From: Candidatus Collierbacteria bacterium
GTDB lineage: Bacteria; Patescibacteriota; Microgenomatia; UBA1400; MFAQ01
DNA length: 32,926 bases
NCBI GenBank assembly: GCA_903884375.1
Contig: CAISER010000021.1
Coordinates: 1-32,926 of the forward strand
Direction: 5' to 3'
Position numbers and translations under genes: made by a program. Under the pieces are notes generated by a model. That model searched no databases, had not been told where the DNA came from, and saw only the letters and a program-made list of their open reading frames with translations. This document shows positions 8,833 through 17,026 of this stretch, piece by piece. Each line of letters starts with the position of its first letter. Within the stretch, counting starts at the first letter, position 1.

Positions 8833-9252
8833 TTAATAGTTTATCCTTATTGTTTCCGTTCTCTCAAACCATGAAAGTGCCAAAAATCCCGACAACAATA
8901 ATGCCAACACTTCCCAAATACTCCAACTCAAATCAAAGACAATATCAAATACAACACAACAAACAACTCCCAATAAAATGATTATCCATCCCATCTCCTT
9001 CCTGGCATTTAAAAGAAAAGATAGTCCCCCAACAACAACCAATATAAACAAACTCGGTAATCCTATCGAAAGCCCTTGAAGCACTGATATCAATACTCCT
9101 ATCACCAACGCTAACCAATAAACACCACTCCAATTTAATAGTGATAATAAAAATGGCCAGTATAAACCCCATCCCAAAACTCCCTCGCCCAATAGCACCA
9201 TTATTATTACTGCCGATACAGTTTTTATGGTATTCTTTGATTGCTTGTCCAT
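8833..9252 (-). CDS. mreD: MreD-like small membrane protein
   Basis: A small protein (139 aa from the ATG at 9252; the ORF track begins at an upstream TTG) with four to five hydrophobic segments and no catalytic motif. MreD sequences are poorly conserved. The call rests on size, topology and position directly before PBP2 (1-nt gap) and divergent from mreC. MreD is an inner-membrane partner of MreC in the elongation complex. Only the location and topology are seen; the function is inferred. Confidence 0.65.
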   Translation of the reverse strand: MDKQSKNTIKTVSAVIIMVLLGEGVLGWGLYWPFLLSLLNWSGVYWLALVIGVLISVLQGLSIGLPSLFILVVVGGLSFLLNARKEMGWIIILLGVVCCVVFDIVFDLSWSIWEVLALLLSGFLALSWFERTETIRINY

Positions 9253-9273
9253 ATCCAAAGTATATTCTAGTCT

Positions 9274-10038
9274 ATGACAAACACCAAAATTAATTTACTG
9301 ATTCTTCCTTTGTTGATTGCCATTCTTTTATCTACCCTCGGTAAACTTAAAATAAGTCCGGTAATTGACAATATTTTCTATACAATATTATCCCCCATTC
9401 ATTTCCCGATAGGTTTACTTCATCAAAATGTGGACCGTCAAATATCAAACATCAAAAACATTCCCAAATTAAGACAACAGTACCAAAATATTCTTTCCCA
9501 AAACGCTCGTTTACTTTCGGAAAACGAACAATTAAAACAATCTCTCGTTGATTCAAAAACTGTTAATTTAACTTCAAATTATAAATCTGTCCTTCCGGTG
9601 AGACTTACTGGTTCAATTGGAAGTAATTTGGTTTCTTCTTCACTACCTTTAGATAAAATCAAAAAAGGTCAACCTCTTGTTTTTGGAAAAATATTACTTG
9701 GTACAGTCTTGGACACAAAAGGTTCTATTGTTAATATCATTCCTTTGGACAACGAACGCATTGGCACTTTCGCAGTACATACTTCCTCTAATCAAAAGGG
9801 TCAATATCGCTTTATTGATAACTCTCCTCAGCTTACCGACATCTCCAGTTTATCTCCTATCGTTATTGGAGATTACGTCTTTACCGAACCAAGTGAATTA
9901 ATCCCAGGTAACCTCATCATTGGCAAAATCACCAAAATCATCTCCGCTCAACAAGAACCACTTCAAAAAGCCGAGATAAAACTGGAAACTGGCTTGAATG
10001 ACGTCTCTGAAGGCTTGACCATTATTATTCAACCATAA
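9274..10038 (+). CDS. mreC: Rod-shape-determining protein MreC
   Basis: A 254-aa protein with an N-terminal membrane helix (LLILPLLIAILLSTLG), a coiled-coil around residues 65-95 (LRQQYQNILSQNARLLSENE) and a beta-rich periplasmic domain. The domain contains repeated hydrophobic-glycine motifs (GKILLGTVLDTKG, IVIGDYVFTEPSELIPGNLI). This is the MreC layout. MreC links MreB and MreD to PBP2 outside the membrane. The gene is divergent from mreD, which is unusual because bacterial loci mostly carry mreBCD in one direction. The ATG lies 7 nt after a TATATT box with no Shine-Dalgarno, so the mRNA may be leaderless. Confidence 0.85.
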   Translation: MTNTKINLLILPLLIAILLSTLGKLKISPVIDNIFYTILSPIHFPIGLLHQNVDRQISNIKNIPKLRQQYQNILSQNARLLSENEQLKQSLVDSKTVNLTSNYKSVLPVRLTGSIGSNLVSSSLPLDKIKKGQPLVFGKILLGTVLDTKGSIVNIIPLDNERIGTFAVHTSSNQKGQYRFIDNSPQLTDISSLSPIVIGDYVFTEPSELIPGNLIIGKITKIISAQQEPLQKAEIKLETGLNDVSEGLTIIIQP

Positions 10039-10047
10039 TTTTTTTCC

Positions 10048-10075
10048 AAAAAAATCCCCCTCCAAAAGGAGAGGG
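10048..10075 (-). terminator. Intrinsic terminator after the lipoprotein gene
   Basis: An 8-bp stem (CCCTCTCC with GGAGGGGG on the minus strand, one G-T pair), a TTTT loop and then a run of seven Ts. It sits between the convergent mreC and lipoprotein genes and is oriented for the latter. Confidence 0.8.
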
Positions 10076-10083
10076 AAAACAAT

Positions 10084-10407
10084 CTATATAAATTCTTTCA
10101 TGTACTTGACTGAATTTCTACCCATATTGTATCCACCCGTAATCAAAAAACTCAGTCCCAAATAGTAGCCAAAATCGTACCAGCCACCATTATTGTGTAC
10201 CTCATAAAGACCATAATGGCCTCCAAAAAGATTAAATATAAACGCCCAGCCGGAGGTAAGACCGTCCCAAAGACCGTTCCAAAATCCGTAGATATGACCT
10301 GATGCATCAGTTGTGTTTTTCAATGGATTGGGTTGACCACAAGCAGTCAGAAACAACATCATAAGAACCAAAACAAATATTAATAATATTATTTTTCTGT
10401 CTTTCAA
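10084..10407 (-). CDS. Small lipoprotein of unknown function
   Basis: The ORF track starts at 10443, but a perfect AGGAGG (10413-10418) lies five nt before a TTG at 10407. This gives 107 aa beginning MKDRKIILLIFVLVLMMLFL. That is a lipoprotein signal peptide: two basic residues, a hydrophobic core and the lipobox LTAC with Cys at about residue 21. The mature part has a Trp/Gly-rich segment (GFWNGLWDGLTSGWAFIFNL) and a second motif (NNGGWYDFGYYLGLSFLITGG) which may re-enter the membrane. I recall similar small proteins from other bacteria, all of unknown function; this is memory, not a search. It is a single-gene unit with its own terminator, between mreC and mreB. Confidence 0.8.
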   Translation of the reverse strand: MKDRKIILLIFVLVLMMLFLTACGQPNPLKNTTDASGHIYGFWNGLWDGLTSGWAFIFNLFGGHYGLYEVHNNGGWYDFGYYLGLSFLITGGYNMGRNSVKYMKEFI

Positions 10408-10479
10408 TCGTGCCTCCTTGGTAAATTTGAATTGGAAAATCAAAGAACATCAAAGTATATCAAACAAATACATAAATCG

Positions 10480-11544
10480 CTACCTTAAACCACCCACCAC
10501 TCTCACTTTTGCCAATAATTTATCGTTTTCCAACACTTTGGCACAACCTCGAACCACAGCCTCCAAGGGCGCCTCTGTAACCCAAACAGGCATTCCTGTT
10601 TGTTCGGCAATCAATTTATCAATACTTCTTATTAACGATCCTCCCCCAGCCATAACCATGCCTTTTTCCAAAATATCGGCTACCAAATCCGGAGGTGTTT
10701 CTTCAATAATTAAAGTAATCTCCGATAAAATCTGGTTAATTACCGGCATCATTGCTTCTCTTACTTCTACACTATTTAGTTTCATTGACTTGGGTAAGCC
10801 ATTATCCAAACTTCTACCACGTACCACCACTTCTAACGGCTTTCCTTCTTTTTCGCACTTCAAAGGAAAAGCAGAACCAACTTTCATTTTTACTTCTTCG
10901 GCAGTGCTTTCGCCCAATAAAAGATTGTATTTTAATCGAACGAAATTTGTTATTGACTCCGTCAATTCATCACCAGCAACACGTAAACTACGATTTAATA
11001 CTAAACCCCCTAAGGAAATAACGCCAATTTCCGAAGTTCCTCCTCCAATATCACAAACCATTTGTCCTTCAGCCTTTTCAATGGGGAGTCCTGAGCCAAT
11101 CGCTGCCGCCATCGGTTCCTCAATAAGATAAGCAGCTCGAGCTCCTGCTGATAAAGCTGCCTCTTGTACTGCCCTTCGCTCCACTTCCGTTACCCCTGAT
11201 GGAATTCCAATGGCCACCCTCGGACGAGCAATTTTAAATCCCAACCCTTTATAAAATTCATGAACTTCCACAATATAATGTTTCAACATTGCTTCAGCGG
11301 CATCAAAATCGGCAATTACTCCGTCTCGCAAAGGACGAACCACCTCAATACTGGCAGGATTTTTTCCCAACATTTTTTTCGCTTCTTCACCAATTGCTAA
11401 AATCTCTTTCGTCTTCATATGTCGCGCCACCACCGAGGGTTGACGAATTACTACTCCCTTTCCTCGAACATGAACCACAGTATTAGCGGTACCTAAATCG
11501 ATACCCACATCCAAGGTAGCTAATCTCCACAAAGACTCGAACAT
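10480..11544 (-). CDS. mreB: Cell-shape actin MreB
   Basis: The actin-fold ATPase that organises lateral wall synthesis. Phosphate-1 motif DVGIDLGTANT is near the N-terminus, phosphate-2 VCDIGGGTSEIGVISLGG is in the middle and the adenosine motif VMAGGGSLIRSID is near the C-terminus. The body reads IPSGVTEVERRAVQEAA and IEEPMAAAIGSGLP, as in MreB. Length is normal: 354 aa from the internal ATG at 11544 (MFESLWRLATLDVG). The track start at 11574 adds ten non-conserved residues. The gene is separated from mreC by the lipoprotein gene and lies on the opposite strand. It is divergent from the O-antigen-ligase-like gene. Confidence 0.95.
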   Translation of the reverse strand: MFESLWRLATLDVGIDLGTANTVVHVRGKGVVIRQPSVVARHMKTKEILAIGEEAKKMLGKNPASIEVVRPLRDGVIADFDAAEAMLKHYIVEVHEFYKGLGFKIARPRVAIGIPSGVTEVERRAVQEAALSAGARAAYLIEEPMAAAIGSGLPIEKAEGQMVCDIGGGTSEIGVISLGGLVLNRSLRVAGDELTESITNFVRLKYNLLLGESTAEEVKMKVGSAFPLKCEKEGKPLEVVVRGRSLDNGLPKSMKLNSVEVREAMMPVINQILSEITLIIEETPPDLVADILEKGMVMAGGGSLIRSIDKLIAEQTGMPVWVTEAPLEAVVRGCAKVLENDKLLAKVRVVGGLR

Positions 11545-11624
11545 AATATGGCTAATAATAACAGATTGCCTCATTATTGGAAGAGCAAATATTTTCTGTT
11601 TTTGATAAATGTTAAACTAATCCC

Positions 11625-13592
11625 ATGTCCGAATCCTCTCTTAACTTGTCTAAAATAATTCGCCAACTTTTCTACATACTATTTTTTGCCTCTCCCCTTA
11701 TTCTCTGGCCCTTCACTTCCGAAGTTTTTGAGTTTAATAAAATGATGTTTGTTTATTTGCTTACCATTCTTATTACTTCTGCGTGGCTAATCAAATCATT
11801 CATCAACAAAAAAATTGAAATTGCCAAAACTCCTCTTGACCTCCCTATTGTCCTTTTCCTTGTTTCACAAATTATCTCTACCATTATTTCTATTGATCCT
11901 CACACTAGTCTTTGGGGATATTATTCCCGTTTCCATGGTGGTTTTATGTCCACCATTTCTTACATTATTCTTTTTTATGCTCTCGTCACTCATTTTTCTA
12001 ATGAGATTAAGGCGATAAATAATCTAATATCTGCTATCCTTTTTTCGGCTACTTTAATTTCTCTTTACGCTATTCTTGAACATTTTGGAATCGATAAAAC
12101 AATCTGGGTTCAAGATGTTCAAAATCGCGTCTTTTCTACCCTTGGCCAACCAAACTGGCTTTCAGCATTTTTGGTAGCTATATTGCCTCTTTCTCTCTTC
12201 CAAGCAATTTCATATTCAAAAAATATTCATCAACGATTGTTATATTTTGGCCTATCGTTTTTATATTTTATTGCTATTCTTTATACCAAATCCCAATCGG
12301 GTATCGCCGCTACAGCAGTTATTTTACTTCTCTTTTTTATCATCACCTCTATTAAAAATAAAAAAATCTGGCTTCTTCTCTTATTGATTCCATTATCTGT
12401 TTCCGTATTAATTTTTAAAGGAAATTATGTTCGTCAAACTCTTGGTTCTCTTAACAAAATTAACCCGTTTTATTCTAATACTCTTACTATTATTAACGAA
12501 GAAAACAAAACCAGAATCGGCGGAAGTGACTCCATGACTATCCGTAGAGTTGTTTGGGAAGGAGCTATCAAGCTTGGGCTAAAACGGCCTTTTTTTGGTA
12601 CGGGAGTTGAAACTTTTGGTTACACCTATTACTGGGTCCGCCCAGCCACTCATAATCTCACTTCAGAATCTGAATTTTTATATAACAAAGCCCACAATGA
12701 GTACTTAAATTATTTTGCCACTTCCGGTTTTATAGGACTTTTAACATATCTTTTTCTAACAGGTTCTATCATTTATCTTTTTACAAACAATAAAGGTGTC
12801 ATATCAAACGAAGCAAAACAAACTCAGTTTCTTAAATTAAGATTGCCCCTTCTTCTTGGTATTGTCTCTATTCTGATTACCAACTATATCGGTTTTTCCG
12901 TCGTAAATGTCGCATTATTTTTCTATCTTTATCCGGCAATCTATATCGCCTCTATAGGTAAAAATATCTTTCGTTATCATAAAATAAATTTTGACTCAAA
13001 TTGGGGAATATTTATTATTTTCATTCTGACAACTTGGTTTATTATCGGACTTTCTAAGGCTTGGTTGGCAGACTTAGCCTATAACAAAGGCAAGGGTAGC
13101 CTCGAAGAATCCGAAAAAGCAGTTCGGCTTAATCCCAAAGAGCCAATTTATTATGCTCAGCTTGGCAACATCAATGCTCTTGTAGCTACACAAATAATCG
13201 CTCCCCAAATCGCCAATCTTCCCGTAACTGCATCTGCTGAAATAAAACAACAGGCCAATCTCGTTTTTGAAAAATACATCAATCAAGCCACAACTAACAT
13301 TCAAAAGGCACAATCTCTTAATTCATACAATATTAATGTTCTTAAAATAAAAGCCAAAACCGAACTTACTCTTGCGTCAATTAATTCCAATTATTATCAA
13401 GAAGCACTCAACACTCTACTTCGTATTAGTGAACTTTCTCCGACAGACAGTACAAACTTTATCAATATTGGAATACTCTATCAAAATAACGGCAAATCGG
13501 AATTGGCTAAAAAGGCATTTGAACAAGCGCTTTATCTTAATCCAAACTCTGAATCAGCTAAAGAGTATCTTAAGAAAATAACCTTCAAATAA
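11625..13592 (+). CDS. O-antigen ligase/polymerase-like membrane protein with C-terminal TPRs
   Basis: A 655-aa protein. Residues about 1-470 hold ten or more membrane segments of the Wzy/WaaL type. A large loop contains WEGAIKLGLKRPFFGTGVET and later KAHNEYLNYFATSGFIGLL, which match the Wzy_C motif pattern (GxGxxxF then HNxxL/HNEYL). The last 170 residues are soluble and helical with TPR-like repeats (SEKAVRLNPKEPIYYAQLGN and KKAFEQALYLNPNSESAKEY). Such proteins join or polymerise lipid-linked glycans on the outer membrane face. The glycan here is unknown and could be a surface polysaccharide or a glycoprotein glycan. The ATG lies 6 nt after TAAACT and lacks a Shine-Dalgarno. Confidence 0.8.
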   Translation: MSESSLNLSKIIRQLFYILFFASPLILWPFTSEVFEFNKMMFVYLLTILITSAWLIKSFINKKIEIAKTPLDLPIVLFLVSQIISTIISIDPHTSLWGYYSRFHGGFMSTISYIILFYALVTHFSNEIKAINNLISAILFSATLISLYAILEHFGIDKTIWVQDVQNRVFSTLGQPNWLSAFLVAILPLSLFQAISYSKNIHQRLLYFGLSFLYFIAILYTKSQSGIAATAVILLLFFIITSIKNKKIWLLLLLIPLSVSVLIFKGNYVRQTLGSLNKINPFYSNTLTIINEENKTRIGGSDSMTIRRVVWEGAIKLGLKRPFFGTGVETFGYTYYWVRPATHNLTSESEFLYNKAHNEYLNYFATSGFIGLLTYLFLTGSIIYLFTNNKGVISNEAKQTQFLKLRLPLLLGIVSILITNYIGFSVVNVALFFYLYPAIYIASIGKNIFRYHKINFDSNWGIFIIFILTTWFIIGLSKAWLADLAYNKGKGSLEESEKAVRLNPKEPIYYAQLGNINALVATQIIAPQIANLPVTASAEIKQQANLVFEKYINQATTNIQKAQSLNSYNINVLKIKAKTELTLASINSNYYQEALNTLLRISELSPTDSTNFINIGILYQNNGKSELAKKAFEQALYLNPNSESAKEYLKKITFK

Positions 13593-13607
13593 CTGTTGAT
13601 AAAAGAA

Positions 13608-13629
13608 AAGCCTTCCTAAAGGAAGGCTT
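13608..13629. terminator. Bidirectional intrinsic terminator
   Basis: Perfect 9-bp stem AAGCCTTCC/GGAAGGCTT with a TAAA loop, between convergent genes. On the plus strand it is followed by ATTGTT. On the minus strand it is followed by TTCTTTT, so it can serve both the O-antigen-ligase-like gene and the 115-aa gene. Confidence 0.8.
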
Positions 13630-13633
13630 ATTG

Positions 13634-13981
13634 TTAAGACGCAATTATTCTTTCAAAACTCGATTTACTGGGAAATCCCAGATATGTTTCAAAACCGGTA
13701 GAATGTTTCCGTTTTTTTATTAATAGTCGGATTTTGTTATCATGCAAAATTTTTACTTGCCGGTCGGTAAGAAAAATAACCGGAACGGCATGTGACAATG
13801 GAGGAAAGTAAGCAGTCCCCAAAGTAATCTCTCCCAACAATTTCGTCGTGATTACCGTCTTGGTGGTAAACATTTCATAACCATCTTCTCGGCTTAAACT
13901 TCCGTATTTCCTGACAAAATCCGGACTACTAAACTTTTCATACAAGCGTACTAATCTTAAATTTTCTTCATCAAATTTCAT
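13634..13981 (-). CDS. Hypothetical protein, 115 aa
   Basis: I do not recognise this protein. It is soluble and basic at the C-terminus, with a central segment FTTKTVITTKLLGEITLGTA and the stretch HAVPVIFLTDRQVKILHDNK. AGGAGG lies three nt before the ATG, so the start is secure. It lies 7 nt downstream of the 127-aa membrane protein on the same strand, so the two form a small operon ending in the terminator at 13608. Confidence 0.7.
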   Translation of the reverse strand: MKFDEENLRLVRLYEKFSSPDFVRKYGSLSREDGYEMFTTKTVITTKLLGEITLGTAYFPPLSHAVPVIFLTDRQVKILHDNKIRLLIKKRKHSTGFETYLGFPSKSSFERIIAS

Positions 13982-13988
13982 AAGCCTC

Positions 13989-14372
13989 CTATTTGCTATA
14001 TTCAGAAAATAATATGGCCATGTTAATGGTTCTAGAATACATAAATAATCCGATTATTGTCATAAAAATTATTTTTACGAATACACTCAATATACCTATT
14101 CCGCCTGGTTGAATCGCACATGCTATCGCACAAAAAATAAAAAAGGCTATTTGCCAGACAAACCAATAACCGACAACAAAGTTTCTATCTATCCTTGGTG
14201 TCTTTCGGATTATTTTTAATATCCAAAGCAAAGGAACACCCTCCATGGCCACTAAGGAAAATATCAATATCCAAAAAGGAAAACCAATCTCATTTCCAAA
14301 CATCAAGACAATTGATGCGTGTAGGGCCAATCCTAGAAACCATGATAACCAAGCAATGCTTTTAACTATCAT
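13989..14372 (-). CDS. Hypothetical four-helix membrane protein
   Basis: The ORF track starts at 14432, but GGAGG five nt before the ATG at 14372 gives a 127-aa protein beginning MIVKSIAWLSWFLGLALH. Hydrophobic segments suggest four membrane helices: about residues 4-24, 30-50, 65-85 and 95-115. A basic loop IRKTPRIDRN lies between helices two and three. I do not recognise a family. It is the first gene of a two-gene SD-led operon with the 115-aa protein, divergent from def. Confidence 0.7.
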   Translation of the reverse strand: MIVKSIAWLSWFLGLALHASIVLMFGNEIGFPFWILIFSLVAMEGVPLLWILKIIRKTPRIDRNFVVGYWFVWQIAFFIFCAIACAIQPGGIGILSVFVKIIFMTIIGLFMYSRTINMAILFSEYSK

Positions 14373-14500
14373 TTTCTCCTCCATTCGCGTTCGAAAGAAT
14401 AATACGTTAACGTACGTCGGCAATTTTATCACCTTACATATTACAGGTCAATTAATTTCCCAAAGACAACCAAAATGGAAGTGGGGTAAAATATAAAGGC

Positions 14501-15034
14501 ATGAAAATCCTAACTACACCGAACCCCCTACTTCGTCGCGTGGCAAACCCGGTAAAAAAACTTGATAATCGGCTTCAGAAACAGATTGCCGAAATGATAA
14601 AAACCCTAAAATCCGCCAAGGATCCAGAGGGTGTTGGTTTAGCAGCTCCTCAAGTTGGTCTTGATCTCCGGCTTTTTATCATTTCATTTAGCGGAGTCCC
14701 GGAAATTTTTATCAATCCTGAGCTTAAAAACTTCTCCCAGGCTACTTTAAAAGATGTTCACTCTCGCTCAAAAGACCGTTGGCTTGAAGGTTGTCTCTCG
14801 GTTCCTCGGCTTTGGGGTTTCGTTGATCGCCCATACTCTGTAGAAATCGACTACCTTACTCCCAATAACGGTATTCTTGAAAAACGTCATCGTAAGCTTG
14901 AAGATGTTGATGCCTCCTATGTTCAGCACGAAAATGATCACCTAAATGGCATCCTCTTTACCGACCGGATTCTGGAACAAGGAGGCGAGATCTTAAAAGA
15001 AACACCCACAGGTCTTACTCCAATTGAGATGTAA
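14501..15034 (+). CDS. def: Peptide deformylase
   Basis: The 177-aa metalloenzyme removes the formyl group from the N-terminal Met of new proteins. All three motifs are visible: motif 1 GVGLAAPQVG, motif 2 EGCLSVP (metal-binding Cys) and motif 3 QHENDHLNG (HExxDH-type with His and Glu; Asn replaces the usual Ile/Leu after Glu). The N-terminal ILTTPNPLLRRVANPV is typical. Between motifs 1 and 2 there is a short insertion (FSQATLKDVHSRSKDRW). The ATG lies eight nt after TAAAAT and has no Shine-Dalgarno. The gene pairs functionally with fmt, 370 nt downstream, but two tiny antisense genes lie between them. Confidence 0.96.
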   Translation: MKILTTPNPLLRRVANPVKKLDNRLQKQIAEMIKTLKSAKDPEGVGLAAPQVGLDLRLFIISFSGVPEIFINPELKNFSQATLKDVHSRSKDRWLEGCLSVPRLWGFVDRPYSVEIDYLTPNNGILEKRHRKLEDVDASYVQHENDHLNGILFTDRILEQGGEILKETPTGLTPIEM

Positions 15035-15039
15035 CAAAA

Positions 15040-15061
15040 AGCCCCGGTTTCCCGAGGCTTT
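15040..15061 (-). terminator. Intrinsic terminator after the small membrane protein operon
   Basis: Stem AAGCCCCGG with CCGAGGCTT, one mismatch, short loop. On the minus strand it is followed by five Ts, closing the unit of the 38-aa and 35-aa ORFs. On the plus strand it may also end def, although only TTTAT follows. Confidence 0.7.
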
Positions 15062-15071
15062 ATCTGGCCTG

Positions 15072-15188
15072 TTACTTTCTCTTTAAAAGAAAAAGTACGG
15101 CCATTATTACCATTGCAATCGGAAGGATCGGAACCCACTTCAGTGTGTTTTCCCCTTCCCAATATTCCACCTGTCTCATGTCTTCCAT
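15072..15188 (-). CDS. Tiny membrane protein, 38 aa
   Basis: This ORF is too short for the track. It starts at an ATG at 15188 preceded by AAAGGAGG six nt upstream, an excellent Shine-Dalgarno. It encodes an acidic N-terminus (MEDMRQVEYWEGENT), one membrane helix (WVPILPIAMVIMAVLFLL) and a basic end KRK, so its orientation is N-out by the positive-inside rule. The upstream 35-aa gene ends just before this Shine-Dalgarno, and a terminator follows. I do not recognise a family. Possible roles are a subunit or regulator of a larger membrane complex, or a small membrane toxin; the sequence does not decide. Confidence 0.7.
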   Translation of the reverse strand: MEDMRQVEYWEGENTLKWVPILPIAMVIMAVLFLLKRK

Positions 15189-15200
15189 AATCCGCCTCCT

Positions 15201-15308
15201 TTAATATAACCTGAATAGAATTATTACTATTAGTGCCGATATGGTGATGATAAAAATCATCACTGATATCCATTCAAGGATTTCCTTTTCCCTTGTCTTT
15301 CTGTTCAC
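15201..15308 (-). CDS. Tiny membrane protein, 35 aa
   Basis: Too short for the ORF track. A GTG at 15308 is preceded by TAAAGGAGG with five nt spacing. The protein has a charged, basic N-terminus (MNRKTREKEILEW) and one long membrane helix (ISVMIFIITISALIVIILF), so the N-terminus is probably inside. Its TAA stop overlaps the T-A-A of the next gene's TTAAAGGAGG leader, so the two tiny genes form a tightly packed two-cistron unit. The leader contains GTACTTTAAAGGAGG, almost identical to that of the SDR gene at 21366. No family is recognised. Confidence 0.7.
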   Translation of the reverse strand: MNRKTREKEILEWISVMIFIITISALIVIILFRLY

Positions 15309-15371
15309 GAACACCTCCTTTAAAGTACTACTTACTTCCTTAATGCGGAATTCTACTTCAAATATCTCAAT

Positions 15372-15401
15372 CTGTCAACTATATAGGATAAATGGTAAAA
15401 T
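15372..15401 (+). promoter_or_regulatory. Predicted fmt promoter
   Basis: CTGTCA, 18 nt and TAAAAT, with the -10 box ending 6 nt before the fmt ATG. Transcription would begin about at the start codon, so fmt is probably leaderless. No Shine-Dalgarno is present. Confidence 0.55.
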
Positions 15402-15407
15402 AGAGTC

Positions 15408-16286
15408 ATGAAACCCAACCTGGTATTTTTTGGCTCACCTGAATTCTCAGCCACCATTCTTGAATCATTAATAAAACTTAATACTATTAATGTTGTCGGA
15501 GTAGTTACCACTCCGGACAAACCCTCTGGCCGTAATCTCTCCCTCCTGCCATCTCCGGTAGCGCTTATCTCTGGCAAATATAATCTTCCCGTATACAAAC
15601 CTCATCAACTTGACGAAGCCAATTTAGCCCATTTAAAGCTATTAAAACCAGACATCTTTCTTATCGTCTCTTTTGGAAAAATGATTCCCGAAACATATAT
15701 TAAGACTCCCACAATAGGTATATTTAATATTCATTTTTCGCTTTTACCAAAATACAGAGGAGCACTTTGTATTAGTGAAGCCATAAAAAATCAAGATGAA
15801 ATTACCGGAGTAACCCTTTTGGAAATGGATAATCTTTTAGACCATGGCCCAATCATTTCCCAAGCAAAAATTACTGTCGATATTAATGATAATGTCGCCA
15901 CATTGACCAAAAAACTTACTCAGACTGCTATCGTATTATTGGCTGATAAATTACCCGAAATCTGTGCCGGAAACTACTCCAAAACGGCTCAAGACGAAAC
16001 TAAAGTAGTTTTCACACCAAGCCACAAAACTCTAAACAGAGAATCCGCATTTATTTCTTTTAATAAAATTCTCGCGGCACAAAATGGCAGTGATGCCAAA
16101 AAGGTCCACGCTACTATCCGTTCCTTAAATCCGGATCCCGGTGCGTGGACAACCATCGACGGAACAAATGTCAAAATCATCAGTACCTCTCTGGTCGATA
16201 ACAAACTAATTCTAAACAGAATTCAACTTTCGGGAAAATCCCCTATTTCATGGAAACAATATCTCTCAGGTCACCCTCTCCCTTAA
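15408..16286 (+). CDS. fmt: Methionyl-tRNA formyltransferase
   Basis: The 292-aa enzyme formylates Met-tRNA(fMet) using 10-formyl-THF. The N-terminal Rossmann domain starts LVFFGSPEFSATILESL. The catalytic region reads IFNIHFSLLPKYRGALCISE with the Asn and His of the family, followed by TGVTLLEMDNLLDHGPII containing the Asp of the N-H-D triad. The usual HPS is HFS. The C-terminal OB-like domain (KKVHATIRSLNPDPGAW) is present but short, so the protein is a little shorter than the usual 310 aa. Together with def it indicates N-formyl-Met initiation. The 3' end overlaps the convergent unknown gene by 4 nt. Confidence 0.94.
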   Translation: MKPNLVFFGSPEFSATILESLIKLNTINVVGVVTTPDKPSGRNLSLLPSPVALISGKYNLPVYKPHQLDEANLAHLKLLKPDIFLIVSFGKMIPETYIKTPTIGIFNIHFSLLPKYRGALCISEAIKNQDEITGVTLLEMDNLLDHGPIISQAKITVDINDNVATLTKKLTQTAIVLLADKLPEICAGNYSKTAQDETKVVFTPSHKTLNRESAFISFNKILAAQNGSDAKKVHATIRSLNPDPGAWTTIDGTNVKIISTSLVDNKLILNRIQLSGKSPISWKQYLSGHPLP

Positions 16287-17026
16287 CCCAAGATAATTCT
16301 TTGCGCCAGTTTTTCAAATCGATTGGCTTTTTTGCTGTCAAGATAGGTCATGTAGTTGCAGTCATTTGCTAAAAATAACGTCAGCATCGAAACGTCCAGG
16401 TCTTCTTTATCATCATCTCTATTTCTGAATAGATTATTGATTTCCTCATTTTCTTCATTTTCATATTCAAACATAGCTAACCCAATTCCAAAACCCTCTT
16501 CAAACTGTCCAATAAACATATAAAAAGTTAAATCACCAAGCCCAACCTCCAAGTGTGTCATTGCGTCTAAATTCTTAATCTTTTTACTTGCGTATATTTT
16601 CGTATTGTCTTTATCGTTTCGATTAATTCCACAAAAATAAAATTGTTTTTCCGATAAGTCCAAATGAGCTACATATTCTTCTTGGCTATTTTCCATCAAA
16701 GCCGCCAAATCGAGATAATCTGTAATTGCTGTATCGCTCAACTCAGACGTTTCATCTTTTTCCAATAAGTACTTCAAAAATGGTAAAGTATTTATTCTAA
16801 CGGCCTCCAAATCTCCTTCCGAGTTATATTTAACTCCCACCCCCAAACCGTAAAACAATGCCCGGAAACCCTCGTTGATTAAAGCAAAATCTACCGCTTT
16901 TTTGGAGGTAATTGCTTCATAAGAAATCTCATTATCTCTATTTGTTTCGTTCACTAATGATCCACCCAAATCAGGAGTTAAATTGAAATTCGGAATATAA
17001 CGAAAAAATTCTTTTGATCTAGACAC
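16283..17026 (-). CDS. Hypothetical protein downstream of bL28
   Basis: I do not recognise this acidic, soluble protein. The track starts at a TTG at 17044. A GTG at 17026 overlaps the bL28 stop codon by a few nt and is preferred, giving 247 aa. A middle segment alternates beta-like stretches (YVAHLDLSEKQFYFCGI and MTHLEVGLGDLTFYMFIGQF). There is a very acidic part NEENEEINNLFRNRDDDKED and a helical C-terminus (KKANRFEKLAQRIILG). It is translationally coupled to bL28, so it is likely co-transcribed, but nothing indicates a ribosomal role. Confidence 0.65.
   Translation of the reverse strand: MSRSKEFFRYIPNFNLTPDLGGSLVNETNRDNEISYEAITSKKAVDFALINEGFRALFYGLGVGVKYNSEGDLEAVRINTLPFLKYLLEKDETSELSDTAITDYLDLAALMENSQEEYVAHLDLSEKQFYFCGINRNDKDNTKIYASKKIKNLDAMTHLEVGLGDLTFYMFIGQFEEGFGIGLAMFEYENEENEEINNLFRNRDDDKEDLDVSMLTLFLANDCNYMTYLDSKKANRFEKLAQRIILG

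Noticed and set aside
14938-15273. 111-aa minus-strand ORF over the end of def
   Set aside because: It is out of frame with the two tiny SD-led genes and antisense to the def motif 3 region. The tiny genes have much better start signals.
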